64,000 nt of DNA from contig CAMPDV010000019.1 in the NCBI GenBank assembly GCA_946699065.1, positions 1,116,001 to 1,180,000 on the forward strand, given 5' to 3'. A program made the translations under genes and the position numbers. The notes under the pieces are model-generated. The model was not told where the DNA came from and did not search any database. It saw only the letters and a program-made list of their open reading frames with translations. Of the stretch, positions 24,869 to 37,078 are shown in pieces. How positions within the stretch are numbered: the first letter of the stretch is position 1; each line of letters begins with the position of its first letter. The stretch comes from Loxodes magnus (Eukaryota; Ciliophora; Karyorelictea; Loxodida; Loxodidae).

Positions 24869-27800
24869 TCAATAGATTGGAATTTTTTTATTTAGCTAGT
24901 TTTAAATATATTTGAATGATATGCTTATGTTGGTGCTATTTTGAATAGATATGAATGATATTGAAATCTAAATTTATTAATTTTGAAGTTTATTTTTTGG
25001 GTCAAACTTTTCTATTTCTTTATCTTCATAAGATATTTCTTCAACTTTCAATTTCTCTCCCTCGAATCTTGAGGACGTTTTTTGCATAGCAATTTATTCA
25101 TCAAATTTAATTTCTTCCCTGTTATCTTGATTATCTTAGGTATTAATTCTTGAGAAAATATCTTCTTCTGTCTATGAATTTTGATTCTTTTAACTCTCTG
25201 ATTTCTAATAATTTTCCTTTTGGTTTTCTTTTTGGTCCTCTTTCTATTCTATGTTTTAGCTCTCTTTTAATTTATCATTTTATTTTTATCTTATTTATAT
25301 AATTGCAACTATTAGGATTATGCAAAAGCCTACTACATCCATTAAAGTAAGCAGAAGTAAATCATCTATTATTTCTGGAAAATACCATTTGAAGATTGAA
25401 CAAATGCAGCATCAGAAGGCAACTAAGTATCCACAAATAACCCATTTTTTAAATGAGTTTACCAAGCAGCTTTGATTCTGAAAGCTGATTACTATCATTA
25501 TTAGTGAAACAAAGGCTGAAACTGACAATTAAATTCCTAATTAATCCTGCTAAGGAAAAAAGGTATCAACTCCAGCTATTATTAACTTACCTAAGTTCTA
25601 GCAAATCATGAAATCAGTACTAAATTTGATATCAAGATCTTTATCACTAACTTTGAACTTCAGCTACATAAAAGTAGCAACAAAATAATATATAATGAGG
25701 AATATAAAGCCTAATGCAGCATAAAATATATGAATATTTGAAAAGCATTCAATGTCACTACTTTAATATAATTAAAATGGTTCTGCTTCAAAGTTGCAAG
25801 ACCAGGAAGCTAGCAAGATTTTTATGATTTATAAATATAAAAAATTTCCCAGAAATTTTACTACATGCTAAAGCCAAAATAACGTAGTGCAATACTTTTT
25901 TTTCTTTTTTTCTTAATTTTAGCTATTGTTCAAATTCTAATTCAAGTTATCGTTCTGTATAAAAATCTTACTTCACTTTTTTTTGCCTTCTCGGATTATA
26001 TAATTGTGACTCTAACCAATATCAAATAAATTAGAACAATACCTAAGCTTATGTAATATGAATTTTTTCACCATGGAATTTTTACTAGCAAAAATTTTGT
26101 GGTTGTATTTTAAACCTCAGAATAGGGTCATCCAACCTCGTCAGAAAAAGCCAAAGCACATGTAGAATAAAAGAAAAAAATTTGAGAAATTATTTCGATT
26201 ATATTGGAAAAATTTCAGTTCAATTTTACATCTTATTAATCATTAATCTTCAATTACTCTCATAATCTCTTAATTTCTTATTTAATTTTACCACAGATTT
26301 CATTTAATTCTGGAGCTTTAATATATTTTAACGATTTTTAATTGAAAATCCCTGGAGAAGCGATTTCATCTTCATGATCTTCATTTTTCTAGTTTCCACT
26401 TAAGTTGTCTTTTATTATTTTTTTCTTAAACTATCAGCAATTTAACAAATGAAAGGAAATTTTTGTTTTACTTTTACTTTATTGCTGTACTTCTTATTCC
26501 ATTTTCGGTTTTTCTTTTTGCTTCTTATCTTATTTCTGAGTCTGTTTTAATTAGATACTTTCTTCTTTATCCTCTTACATTATGAAAACTTTATAAAACT
26601 TATCTCTATCTAAAATAGGTTAATTTTGTTGCATTTATTGATAATCCTCTTGCTCCTTTTTTTCAAGCTCTATAATAAAATCAGATAGTGGTCATGAATC
26701 ATTTTATATAGGATTATTTTAGATAGATTTAATGAAAGAAGTTGGTAACCCTTGATGCTACATTATTTCTGAGTCAACAACTTAGTTGATATTTTTGAGA
26801 TATTAACTTTCATCAGCTAACTAAGGGAAATTATTTATTAACCTTGGGTAAATAACTTCCATTATTAACTTCTGTATAGCTATAGAAAAATGGATATCTG
26901 GATACATTAAGCTGGAGACATTTTTAAGGAAATCAGTGTGAAACATTTTTCTATTGAAGTTAAATTCAATCAGTTACCCTTAATAATTCCTATTTGTTAG
27001 CTTTACATACATTGTAATCATTGTATTCTTATCATGGTCGTTTTTTATCAAGCCTGACTAATTTAATTATAAACTTACCAGTCTACAAAATGAAATAAAA
27101 TCATTCTATCGTAGCCATGCTTCATCATCTAAGACTCCTTAAGCAAATTTCTTGAAAACTGCATCGAGTCAAAATTGTCTTTTTGCATAATCAACTTTAA
27201 GTTAATTTGCATGCCTTGAACTAAAATAGTAAGACTTACTTGCATATTTCAACATATCTCTTATAATCTAAGCTTTTAGAGTCTAATTCTACATATGGAT
27301 CTATTTTCTCCATTTCTTAAAGTTTCTTATTATAATTAGAATTTACTACTGGTGTTAATAACCTTGATGAAAGATCTGATTGCTGAGAATTGGGCCTCGA
27401 TTCATTCAAAATTTTAGACTCAATATCAGTTTTAGAATAAGAATCTTTATCAAGATCTAACTAGTGCTAGTTATGCTGGAAATCAAAGCTAACTTCAATT
27501 TAATCTTCCCCCTTTTTTTCCTCTTCCATTGGTTTTTTATTTTCATCATTTGCTTAGTTTACTTTATTTTCATCTTGAACTTTTTTTTTTAAACTACTTA
27601 TGAAGCAATTTTTTAATGAAGCTAAGCAGCTATTATCTTGATAATCAATATCTTCCTACCCAGTAGATTTTTCGCTTTTATTAGTGACTTCAATATCAAA
27701 TGTTTTGCGATCTGAATAAAGACTTACAATTTTTTTGAAAGAGCTTTTAATCTTAAGGAATATCAAGGTATAGAATTTTATTTTAAAAGGATTTGTAAAA

Positions 27801-30800
27801 ATTTTAATTTTCGTCCCGATTATCTAGATATATTTCAACTATGATCCTTGCTATTTTTTAATTCAAATAGATGTAGTTCTAGCGAAGAAACGATATTAAA
27901 TGCTCAATGCATTTCTTTATTTTCGGTTCTTCTTATAGAGATTTAAAAATCTTAATTAATATTAGGGAAATGAAACTAGCACTAAACAGTACTACTAAGT
28001 AAAAACTTATTATTGCTAAACTTAGGATGCTTTTTGAATTCTCTTCGTTAGAGAAAGCAAATATGCATGGTATTATTACACCAAAAGGAATGATTATTGC
28101 AAATCAGCAGTATAAAGAGCATATTAATGATACGATTCTTCCTATTTCCATCATTATAATCTTCATGCATAAGCAACAACAAAATATTATTCCGATTATA
28201 ACGCTTATAATTGCAGACCCTTAGAGCTAAATTTCTATTTATAACTCAAATTCCATAGAATTCTGTACGATTAGATACATTACAGGCAATATGATTATTA
28301 GAGCAAGGCAAGTCATAATAAAGACTGATTTTTTCTTAGCAATAATATCTTTATAGTATTTAGAAATTTCTTATTTCGTTTTGTTTTGTTTTCCCTTATC
28401 ATATCTAAAAAGTTTCTTTAGTATCCTAAAAAATTCTTTTTTTATTTCATTAAAGTTAGATATATCAATCACTTAATTTGTCTCCTTTCGATCGAATAGC
28501 TCAATTCTGTTAATAATGAAAGTCAAAGAGAAAATTAAAGGAATTGATAAGATAGCAATTCCTACTATTCCAAGATTCCAAGATTATCCATCTCCAAAGT
28601 TCCAGCTATAAAAGAGGAAAAAGCAGCTGATAGTGAAAGCGATTATATAGAAGTATATAGAAATATAGTATAAGTTCTGCATGTTACTCTTTTATCCTTC
28701 TTCTTACTATTTCATTCTGAATCACTTTATTATTTTCTTTATAATCCAAATTAGGATAATCACTACAAAGCTTCCTACCAGAATTAAGAAAATTGGAACA
28801 AAGACTGCCTAGCTTATGAAGTCTAGTTCATAAAAGGGAAATATAAATGCGAAGGGGAATATTAGGAATAAGCATATAAAGGTGCTTAATAGTTAGAACA
28901 GTTGCTTGTCTTTCTTATATACAAAGCCTAGACCTATTCATAACAGACTATAAAACGAAGGACCTATTAAAAATATGATGCCTAGCGTACTACTGTTGGT
29001 TAGTTCTTTAATAGTCTTATAATAAGGCATTGTACCAAAAAAAGGAGCGAATGTAATTAATAGTGGCATGATGCAAAACTTATCTTCTATTTTAATATCA
29101 ATAACTGCTAAAACTATTCCTCCTATCATAAAAATAGGAGTTATGATAATAAAGATACCACATATCATTAAATATTATATCTTGTCTGTAAAACTTAAAC
29201 TATCATCTTTCAATACTTCCAGTGCAAACCAGAAAGAAACTAGTTCAACTAAAATAAGGATTGACAGTTGAATGATACTAGCTATTTAATTAACTCTGGG
29301 ATATAATCAATTTATTAGTCTGTTTTTGTACTAAGTTTAGTTTTAATTAATTCGCTTCTTTCTCATAAATAGTCTATAAGCATAGTATCACATCATAACT
29401 ATAATAATTATAAAAGGAACAGCCAGAATGTAAGATAAGTTCATTATATGGCTAATTTTAAATTCATCCAATAGAAGTCAATAAGTCAGTGGAATTAAAA
29501 AGATAGGAATAACAATTAGTAGGCATAGAATCAGAGTGAAGCAATAAGTAGTTCTTTCGTTAGAAATTTCTTCAATGCTTTGTAAGATAAATCGTATAAA
29601 AGCTGAAAATGCTAATAAAGCAATGATAGAACCTAAGGTAGAAACATTATATATACTTATGCTTCATGGTTTACCATACTATATAAAACACTTACTCATA
29701 TAATAGTGAAGATTAATGTGGAACAAATGAACATTATCGATCATAAGATTAACGAAATTCACCATCTCATTTTAATTATAATAATTCTGTTTTAATGACT
29801 TACATTAATGATAAGGGAGTAAAAATGAGTATTACTTTCCATATTACTGAAGTGAGTGGTTTTCTAATAGTATCTTATTCTACTTAATGATTTTTTGATA
29901 AACCCTGAATTTTTAAAGCTTACTATTATTCAACCAGCAATTCCAATTCCTATCAGAGTATACATTACAATAAACAAAATTTACCAAGCATTGGAATTTT
30001 TCTAGCAGCAACGGATTTCTTGATTTTCATTTTATCTTGTAAATTTAAAATCTTCCTAAAATTTAGCAAGATTACTATTAGGATTATCAGGAGAATCGAA
30101 AAATTTTATTTGTTTTTTTTTCTAGGTTCTAAGCTTTCTAAATCTTTTTCCACTTATAATATAGTATTCTGATAATTTTAAATAAAAGTTAACTAATTTT
30201 GCATAATTTTTCCCATTTGATCATATCTTTAAAGGATTAGCTTGACATCTTTCGCTATTCCATCAAAAAAAATTTTATTTTGACCAAACTCACTTTATTC
30301 ATCATTGTAGTTTTTTTCATAGTTTGTCACTAAAAAGTTAAAAATTTGAGCTAATATCCAACATTATTAATCTATGCTTTACTTAAATTTACTTTCTATC
30401 TCTTTCCAATATTAACCTGCTAGTTATTCAAACCCTTTATAAGTATTAATATCTACTAGATACATCCAAAGTATTTCTGATTTTTCTTTAAGTCAAAGAT
30501 TTCCATATATTTATAGAATCCTTTTAGTCAAATCTTCGTCAATTTAAAACTGTTAAATGCTGAAGACTTTTGAAATAAAGCTCAAAGTCATTTATTTGAG
30601 ATACTCATTATGAGGTTGATTTTTTTCTTACTAAAAAATGGAGTTTGTTCCAAGATCTTCACAATAATCCTTTAAAATTTGCTTTAAAATATCAGAATTT
30701 TATTCTTATTCTAATAGCTTTTTAAAAATTTTGAAGCACATTTTAACACAATACCATCTATTATTTTTATAATGATCAGACAGTAAATCTTAATATTTTG

Positions 30801-31660
30801 TAGCCTCATTTCCTACCGGATTTATGTAAAATGCATTCAATTAAATTCAATTAAATTCAATCAAAAACTTAAGGCCTTTGATCAGAACTTTTTACACCAT
30901 CTTCATGTATTTTCTAATATTCCTGTATGGCTTAAGCTAGTTAAGGATTACCTTCTATTTTACTATTCTACCATGAAGCATACATTATATAAGAAATATT
31001 GATTCCATAAGGATTTGTACTTTAATTTACGAATAAGGTAAGGATTTCCTTAGCTATTTATAAGTAATACTCACTTTTCATTCGATATTTTGAGCTTTAC
31101 TTTTTAAGACTCCGCAGACATTAATCTAAGATATCTGGTGCCTTTTCTATTTCTCCTTCTCTAAACTGCTAGTTTTCTCAAAATTGGGCAACTACAAAGC
31201 TATGAGCGCATATAAACTTACATATTTTTGCAGCAAATCAATTTCATTCCTTAAGACCTTAAATAGTTCCAGTAAGTTTGGATAAGAACTAATAAGGATT
31301 TGGCATTTAAGCTAAGTTTATCTTTTTCATTTTTTTTCATAAATCCTTCCATTCATCTTCCTTTAATTTTTATCAGGAAGTAAAGAAAGTCTGTTTAATT
31401 TCCTAAACATAAGGTTCTGGATCAAGACTTAGCTTCTATGATTAAGATTTATCTAATAACAAGTTTAGATTTCCTCCTCCTCTTAACTTTATTTAAGATT
31501 TATATCAAGTCACTCCCAGTTCACCAGCACCATTATTATCTTTAAGCTACCTAGACTGAGCAATTTGAATTTCTCCTTTTTTATTGTCAGATCTAAATAT
31601 CAGGATAAAGTTTTTAAAAAGGTATTAAGAGTCTTAAAGAATTCTTTATATACTTGACAT
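24869..31660 (-). CDS. Giant polytopic membrane protein, about 2233 residues
   Basis: ATG at 31660, TGA at 24871-24869. Five introns (30876-30897, 29679-29695, 27712-27727, 27221-27239, 25955-25971; 22, 17, 16, 19 and 17 nt) remove 91 nt. The remaining 6701 nt need one extra base, which fits a nine-base A run at 30113-30121 that should hold ten. The N-terminal about 500 residues are soluble and helical (INISYIMYASWQNSKIEGN), like the helical-repeat part of large ciliate membrane proteins. A dense block of about fifteen membrane segments follows, then a cytosolic region and a last membrane block shared with gene 1-2415. TGA is Trp at many sites. The family is unknown to me; a sensory or transport role is only a guess. 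The final stop could lie slightly upstream. Confidence 0.85.
30113..30121 (-). other. A-run frameshift site in giant membrane protein gene
   Basis: On the minus strand a run of nine A separates frame VEKDLESLEPRK from frame QIKFFDSPDNPN. One additional A would fuse them in frame and make the whole gene length divisible by three. This points to a homopolymer undercall in assembly or to a real one-base lesion. Confidence 0.7.
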
Positions 31661-31886
31661 TTTCTATAAAGAATATATAATAAACGATTATGGTATCTCA
31701 CTATATCTCTTTGCTTCATTTAATTTGAATATACCTCTTATTTAAACTAATTAAATAGCTTACTGTTTTTGTATTAACTTAGATATCAAAGAATTAGGTC
31801 TATCACCTGCTTTACTTATTTAATCCTTAAAGCTTTCCTACACTTGATATCTATAAAGAGGATTTATACTCTCTTGCTTGCTTTCA

Positions 31887-33284
31887 ATGATACCTATACT
31901 TATTTATACTTCCTTGCTAGATCTTTTTATTTAACCTATTTAGCTTTATAAAATAATAGTTATTAATAGAGATTATAGGCTTAAGCTAATACGTTAAGAT
32001 GATAGAGAAGAGATAGTGATTAGATAAGCAAAAATAGGTACTTTAAATAAGAGAAAAGCAAAGTATTAGGTTCCAAATGCTAAAGTGCTGAATACTAAGG
32101 AGTCTTATATAGTAGGATAGTAATTATAGGTATAGAGAAATAAAATTAGGTTACACTAATGATTATTAAATTAATAGTTCTTTACAAATCTATAATTCTG
32201 CTTATAAGATTAGCCTAGCTTGTTCATTAAGATATTAGAAAACTAATTAATTGAGAAAGGATAATTATCTGTCAATAAGAAATCGCTAAATGTTACTAAT
32301 GCCTATAAAGAGAAATATTAATTTATGAGTATTAAGCTTTCATATTATTTACTTTAAAAGGAGCTGAAGAGAAATAAGCTTTAATTAAGAATGCTTATTA
32401 GCTTTATTAATACTTAGTTTAAATCTATTTTGCTTCTTATTTCATTCTCTATATATGAGTCATATTTAAGTACTTTACTTTTGCTCTTTAATAAGAGTGC
32501 TAAAAAATATAGTAGCTAGTATAATCCAAAATCCCCTCTTTTAAAGATATAATTATAACTATTTTTTAATTTAAATCAGAAAAGAAACCTTAAGTAGCCT
32601 CTATCAATACCACTACAATGACTACCACATGGTTATAAAATAAGGAAGGTTCTATTAACTAATGATATTTAGATAATTTTATTGATAACTAGCTTAATAC
32701 TTCTAATAATATAAGCTTGTTACTATTATTCTGATCAAATAATATAAATCTAACTAAGCTTATTTTAATTATATTTACTATAGATAGATGCAAGTCTGGT
32801 TACTGGAAGGAAAGTAATCTATAGAGAGTTTATCCGTTAAATTATTTAGGATGTAGACTATAAGAGCTTATATTAGGAGCTGAGGGTAAGATAATTAAGT
32901 GTATTATTTCAAAGACTAGAAAACTATAAAAGTACTATAAAGAAGAGCTTTGTAAGGTATAAAAATTGCTTAAATATCTTGAATTTTCATTTAATCCAAT
33001 TCTACTTTTTTAGAAATAAAGAAAATGAAATAAAGCTTTTTTCAAGCTAGCTTAGTTAACTGGAAAGACAAGCGAAAAAACTACTGGAAGAAATCTAATA
33101 ATTTCTGCTTGTAAATTGATATATTAGAAAAGGCGAAAATACCTTTATTTTTTAAGCAAATCACAGCAGTTAAAAGATGAATTAGATACTTATTTTATTA
33201 ATTAATATCTAAGAATACATGCAGATAGTTAATCTAAGTTAATCTTTAGTTTCTAATGTAATTGGAATGGCTTTTGGTAAATGA
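31887..33284 (+). CDS. Putative hydrophobic protein, unknown
   Basis: One frame runs from ATG 31887 with few internal TGA codons (about three in 465 codons; eight expected). The terminal TGA is either 33117-33119 or 33282-33284; the longer version is given because sequence after the first still looks coding (SSQKMNQILILL). The protein is Leu/Ile/Gln/Lys-rich with hydrophobic stretches (FKSILLLISFSI, QIILLITSLILLIIQACYY) that may be two or three membrane segments. It starts 227 bp from the divergent giant membrane gene. No family recognised. Confidence 0.45.
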
Positions 33285-33591
33285 ATGAGTAATATCAAAA
33301 AAAGTTTTTTTTCTTCAATTAAACTTGTTCCTCAATTATAATTCATTAAGAGTTTTAAAACTCAAATTTGATATATAGCTCTATATTTATCAATTCTTAT
33401 TCTCTCATTATCAAATAATGATAATTAATAAGCTTATAAAAAAGAATTTATCAGAAGTAAAGCATAGATTATCAATATTCTTATGGAGATATTAGATAAT
33501 AAGAACTTGAATAGTAGCAATTATATGTAAGATATAGAGTTTTATTTTCTAAAGTCTAGATATTTGTCTAGAAAAGCAAAATAAATTAATT
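33285..33591. other. A+T-rich spacer
   Basis: About 300 bp between converging genes. It contains poly-T and A+T-rich stretches only; nothing coding or repeated is seen. Confidence 0.45.
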
Positions 33592-34494
33592 TCATTTCTT
33601 ATTTATTTTTATTAAATGCCATTTCATACTTTTTTCTTCAAATATGTGTAGTATCATTTTAGATATTCCGTATACCCTTCCTAAATATCTTACACATGGG
33701 AATATAAATAAATTTCCTGGTCCTTCTATTTGCTTAGTTACTTTCTACTATTAAACGTTTAAAATCCAAGAATAGTCTTAAGTTTCGAATCCACCTGCAA
33801 CTAATATCTCATTGTTACTAGATAGAGGACTAACTATTTAGTAATAACTAGGTTATGGTAATTGAAGGTTTAGTATACTTCATTATTGTCTTTATATATC
33901 AAGTTTCTATATTTATGAAGTGGGAGCTCCTGAACTTTCTTAACCACCAACAATATAAATACTCCCATTCATAAATACTCCTGAACTGTGTATTATAGCA
34001 ATAGGTATATCAGGAAGCTTGCCAAATTTTTATTTTTCGCAATCAAAAGCCTCGCATTCTTGCTACCACCCTGTTATTCCAAACCCAGAGAAAATGTAAA
34101 CTTTAGATTTAGAGTATAAGCAAGTATGGCTAACATGTCCTTAGAGCATAAGGGACTAATTTAGCAATTATTAGCCAGAATTATTGGAATCTTCCGTTAT
34201 AATATAAAATAAATTAGTTACTTAGTCTTACTAATCTAACCCACCTGTTATAAAAATACCATAAGGACTAAAGCAAATTTTACATGATTTAGGAATATAA
34301 TTAATATTAGTCTCTAATTTAACAATTTTTGGCTGGTCATTTAAGTCAAACGTTGGCTATACATAAAATATCGAAGAATTTTAGGAAGTTAGTCAGTATA
34401 ATTAAGGACTCCCACATTATTCATTATCTTACAAATTAGTTTTCTTACAATTATTGCAGCTAATTACTTCTTAGCAACTTAAAACTTTTCCCAT
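33592..34494 (-). CDS. Kelch-repeat protein, 300 residues
   Basis: ATG at 34494, TGA at 33594-33592, 300 residues. The first 30 residues contain a Cys-rich cluster (SCQEVISCNNCKK, then a further Cys) that may bind zinc. Four to five Kelch blades follow, with signatures such as GIFITGGLDQ, VYIFSGFG, SIYIVGGQE and EILVAGGFE, and aromatic partners (QRQQWSIL). Kelch propellers are protein-interaction platforms, often ubiquitin-ligase adaptors. The Trp in QRQQWSIL, a canonical blade position, is TGA. The upstream Stealth-type gene is in the same frame and separated by one TGA, so a fusion protein cannot be excluded from sequence alone. Confidence 0.85.
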
Positions 34495-34533
34495 TTATAT
34501 CTAAAGAACAAATTCAAATTAAAGTTACTTAAT

Positions 34534-35946
34534 TCAAGCTAATTTGATAGTTTCAAGTCTCAAATAAGCTTACTCAAACAATTAAAATCTTGACTAATAT
34601 ATAAAAAGCACCACTTAAAGTACCAGAATGATATAAAGATACTAATTACTAAACTCTTTTAATAAGGCAGCTATGGCCATTTAGTAATTGAACTGATTAA
34701 TTGAAGAACCATAAGACAATTAAATATTTTTGGAATGTTTCATCACTTTATCACAATTTTTTAATATTAAAACTGCTATTATACAAGCATGCACTGCTAT
34801 ATATATAACGTAGCTCATTACTATATATAAATCGAATTGCCAGTATTTATACTCTTTTACTTCCTGCAAATTTAAAAAATTCTTTTCGCTTAGGTTTAAG
34901 TTTTGATACTCATAAATGAGATATGAATCTGTTCTTTCTCATTCTGAAGGAGTTGGAAATTAGCTAAGATAGAATAATTATTGTATATAGCTTGTCTATT
35001 CTCCTCCTTACTTTTTATCGTCATTTAAACAGGCAAGTTTCGGTTAATAAGTATAGATCCTGTGAAAATCCTTCACATTGCTTCAAAAGTCTTAGTCAAT
35101 CATTTGAAAACCATACTTCACTTCTAAAGGACTTAGTCTCATTTCAACTTTATCAGGATATTTTAGCAGCATATAATTATAAAATAAGCTAACCAACTAA
35201 GGACTTTACAACGAATCTCTAAATTTAGCTTTTCTGGATGCCTCAAAAATATCCTGAAACTCCATTTCCAGTTCTGTGATATAATGCTTATTCAATACAT
35301 AAACAGAATGCCAAGGGATATAAAACTATCAGTCTTTGTTATAACTTTCTTTTCCCTTTTTTGTATTTCCAAGATATTCATTTAGCAAATTATTTCCATA
35401 ATGATAGGCATAAAGAACATCTCCACTCTCTTCATTGTTTATACTGAACAACTTCTTTTCAAATCTCAATATTAGCTTCCCATCATTCATTATAAAGTCT
35501 TAGATATTAACATTTCTTGAGAAAAAGAAGTCGTCATTGAAATAAAGAAAATTGTCAGAAATATTTTAAATCTTATGCAGGTTGAATTCAATAGCACGTG
35601 AACTAAATATAGGCAAATCTGATGAGTTTGGATAAAATTAATCATGTCTAATTGGTATAATTTAAGGATGGGAAATATTCAATCAATTTGGAATCTGACC
35701 ATTGGTTATTAAATATATATTGTTAATTCAAGAAGCATAGACTGATACACTTCTCAGCGAAAATAAAAGCTCGTTGTTATCCCAAAATCTATGCTTCGGG
35801 AAAATTTTTTTAAACTTCAGAAAACTAGCTATAAAGCTAGATTCACTTCCATTTACTCACTGATAAACAATATCAATCTTCTAAGAATTAACCCTTACAG
35901 TAATTATAATCCTTAGCAATAATCAAAAGATAGATGAATATCTCAT
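34534..35946 (-). CDS. Stealth-family sugar-phosphate transferase, GNPTAB-like
   Basis: ATG at 35946, TGA at 34536-34534, 470 residues. An N-terminal signal anchor (residues 6-18) is followed by Stealth conserved region 1 (IDIVYQWVNGSE, 24-35) and region 2 (DNNELLFSLRSVS, NIYLITNGQIPNW, LPIFSSRAIEFNLHKI, FLYFNDDFF, about 56-142). Region 3 contains DWQFYIPWHSVYVL and RDSLQSPQLVSLF, then region 4 and two C-terminal membrane segments. Stealth enzymes transfer sugar-1-phosphate from nucleotide sugars; GNPTAB makes the mannose-6-phosphate tag in the Golgi. Three family-conserved Trp positions (QWVNG, YASWINN, IPNWLN) are TGA here. A Golgi role in glycan phosphorylation is inferred. The second membrane segment is not typical. 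Confidence 0.92.
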
Positions 35947-36035
35947 TTATTCCTTTACTATTTATTTATATGCTAGTATATTTAAACCTTTGATACTTTA
36001 ATTTATCAAATTTTCTACCCAAGCCTGCTAGTTTT

Positions 36036-36770
36036 TCAAAGCTATGCCTATCTTTAACTTAAGCTTATACTAAAGTGCTCTATCTCTTCTTCCAGTTCTG
36101 ATGATAAAGATATTGATATATTATACACGATTAAATATCTCCCTTGCTATTACTTTGTATTAAGGATTTATCTTGGTAATGCTCTTTATTTTACTTATTT
36201 AAAATACCTTAGAGACTTCCAATCTGGTATTATTTGGCTTATAAAAAGATTAGATTTTTGAAGCAACTCTAGGAAAATATTTAGAAGTAAGAAAAGCAAT
36301 TTCTACTTTAAAAACTGTTTAAAGTACTTAGCTGAAAATACTACAATAATCCATTCTTTCTTTTAACTATTTGATAGCTACTAAAGATTTACGAAGAATT
36401 TAGCTTTCATAAGCTATTTATATATCTCTTAATTACTCTTTAATTAAAAGCAAACAGTCAGTAAATGGTAAATAATACTAGCACCATACACTAAAGCTAA
36501 ACTAAATTACAAAGATACTACTTTTATTACCTACTTCTTACTTCAACTTCGTTCTAAATCCTTTGTAGGATGAAATCTATTTCGTTTGATTTTTGATAAA
36601 AGCTTATATTTAGAGCAAATTAAGCTAGCAGTGCTAATTAAATTTGGGAATGTAATTCTAGAATGTGTTAATGAAGTGGTATAGCTCTTTGACTTTAAAA
36701 TATCTATATCTTTGATTTACTACAAATACATATTTAACTATACCTTTTATGACTTTTAAAAATAGGATAT
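36036..36770 (-). CDS. Unknown Gln/Leu-rich protein
   Basis: The minus-strand frame ends at TGA 36038-36036 and is free of other TGA for about 240 codons. A 17-nt intron (36502-36518, gtatctttgtaatttag) joins NEVEVRS to LALVYGASIIYHLL in frame. The protein is helical with amphipathic segments (LFLLLNIFLELLQKS) and an acidic patch near the end (SSELEEEIEHF). No in-frame ATG was found near 36770, so the start may lie behind a further intron. No family recognised. It lies directly upstream of the Stealth-type gene on the same strand. Confidence 0.5.
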
Positions 36771-37078
36771 AATATAATTAAGTCTTATATAAGAAAAAAG
36801 TAAATCAGTTAGAGAACTTTATTTAAATGCTTATTTTAGTTATATTAGCATAAGAAAATACAACTAAGGAATAGTAAGGATAAGTTATAATCCTAAAGGA
36901 GTAAAAATAGGATAAATGGTTATTAGAGTGAATAGTACTTTAGGTAGAGCATTTGGAATAGATTGAAGTATAGTGATAGTGAAAGAGATAGGAATAATAA
37001 TGATTGTGTAGCACTCTATAGATATAGGTATTTTAATTAATTGGTTTTTACTTTTAGAGAATAAATTATTGATTAAAA

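Noticed and set aside
28027-29271. Plus-strand ORFs at 28027-28224 and 29068-29271
   Set aside because: They are antisense to membrane segments of the minus-strand giant gene, whose long intact frame is far better supported.
29787-29803. GT...AG segment gtaagtcattaaaacag as an intron
   Set aside because: Its removal breaks the frame of the membrane block, whereas reading through keeps it open, so it is treated as coding.
30820-30870. Tandem ttaaattcaa repeat as a regulatory element
   Set aside because: It is a three-unit low-complexity stretch inside the coding part of the giant membrane gene, at the 3' side of a 22-nt intron.
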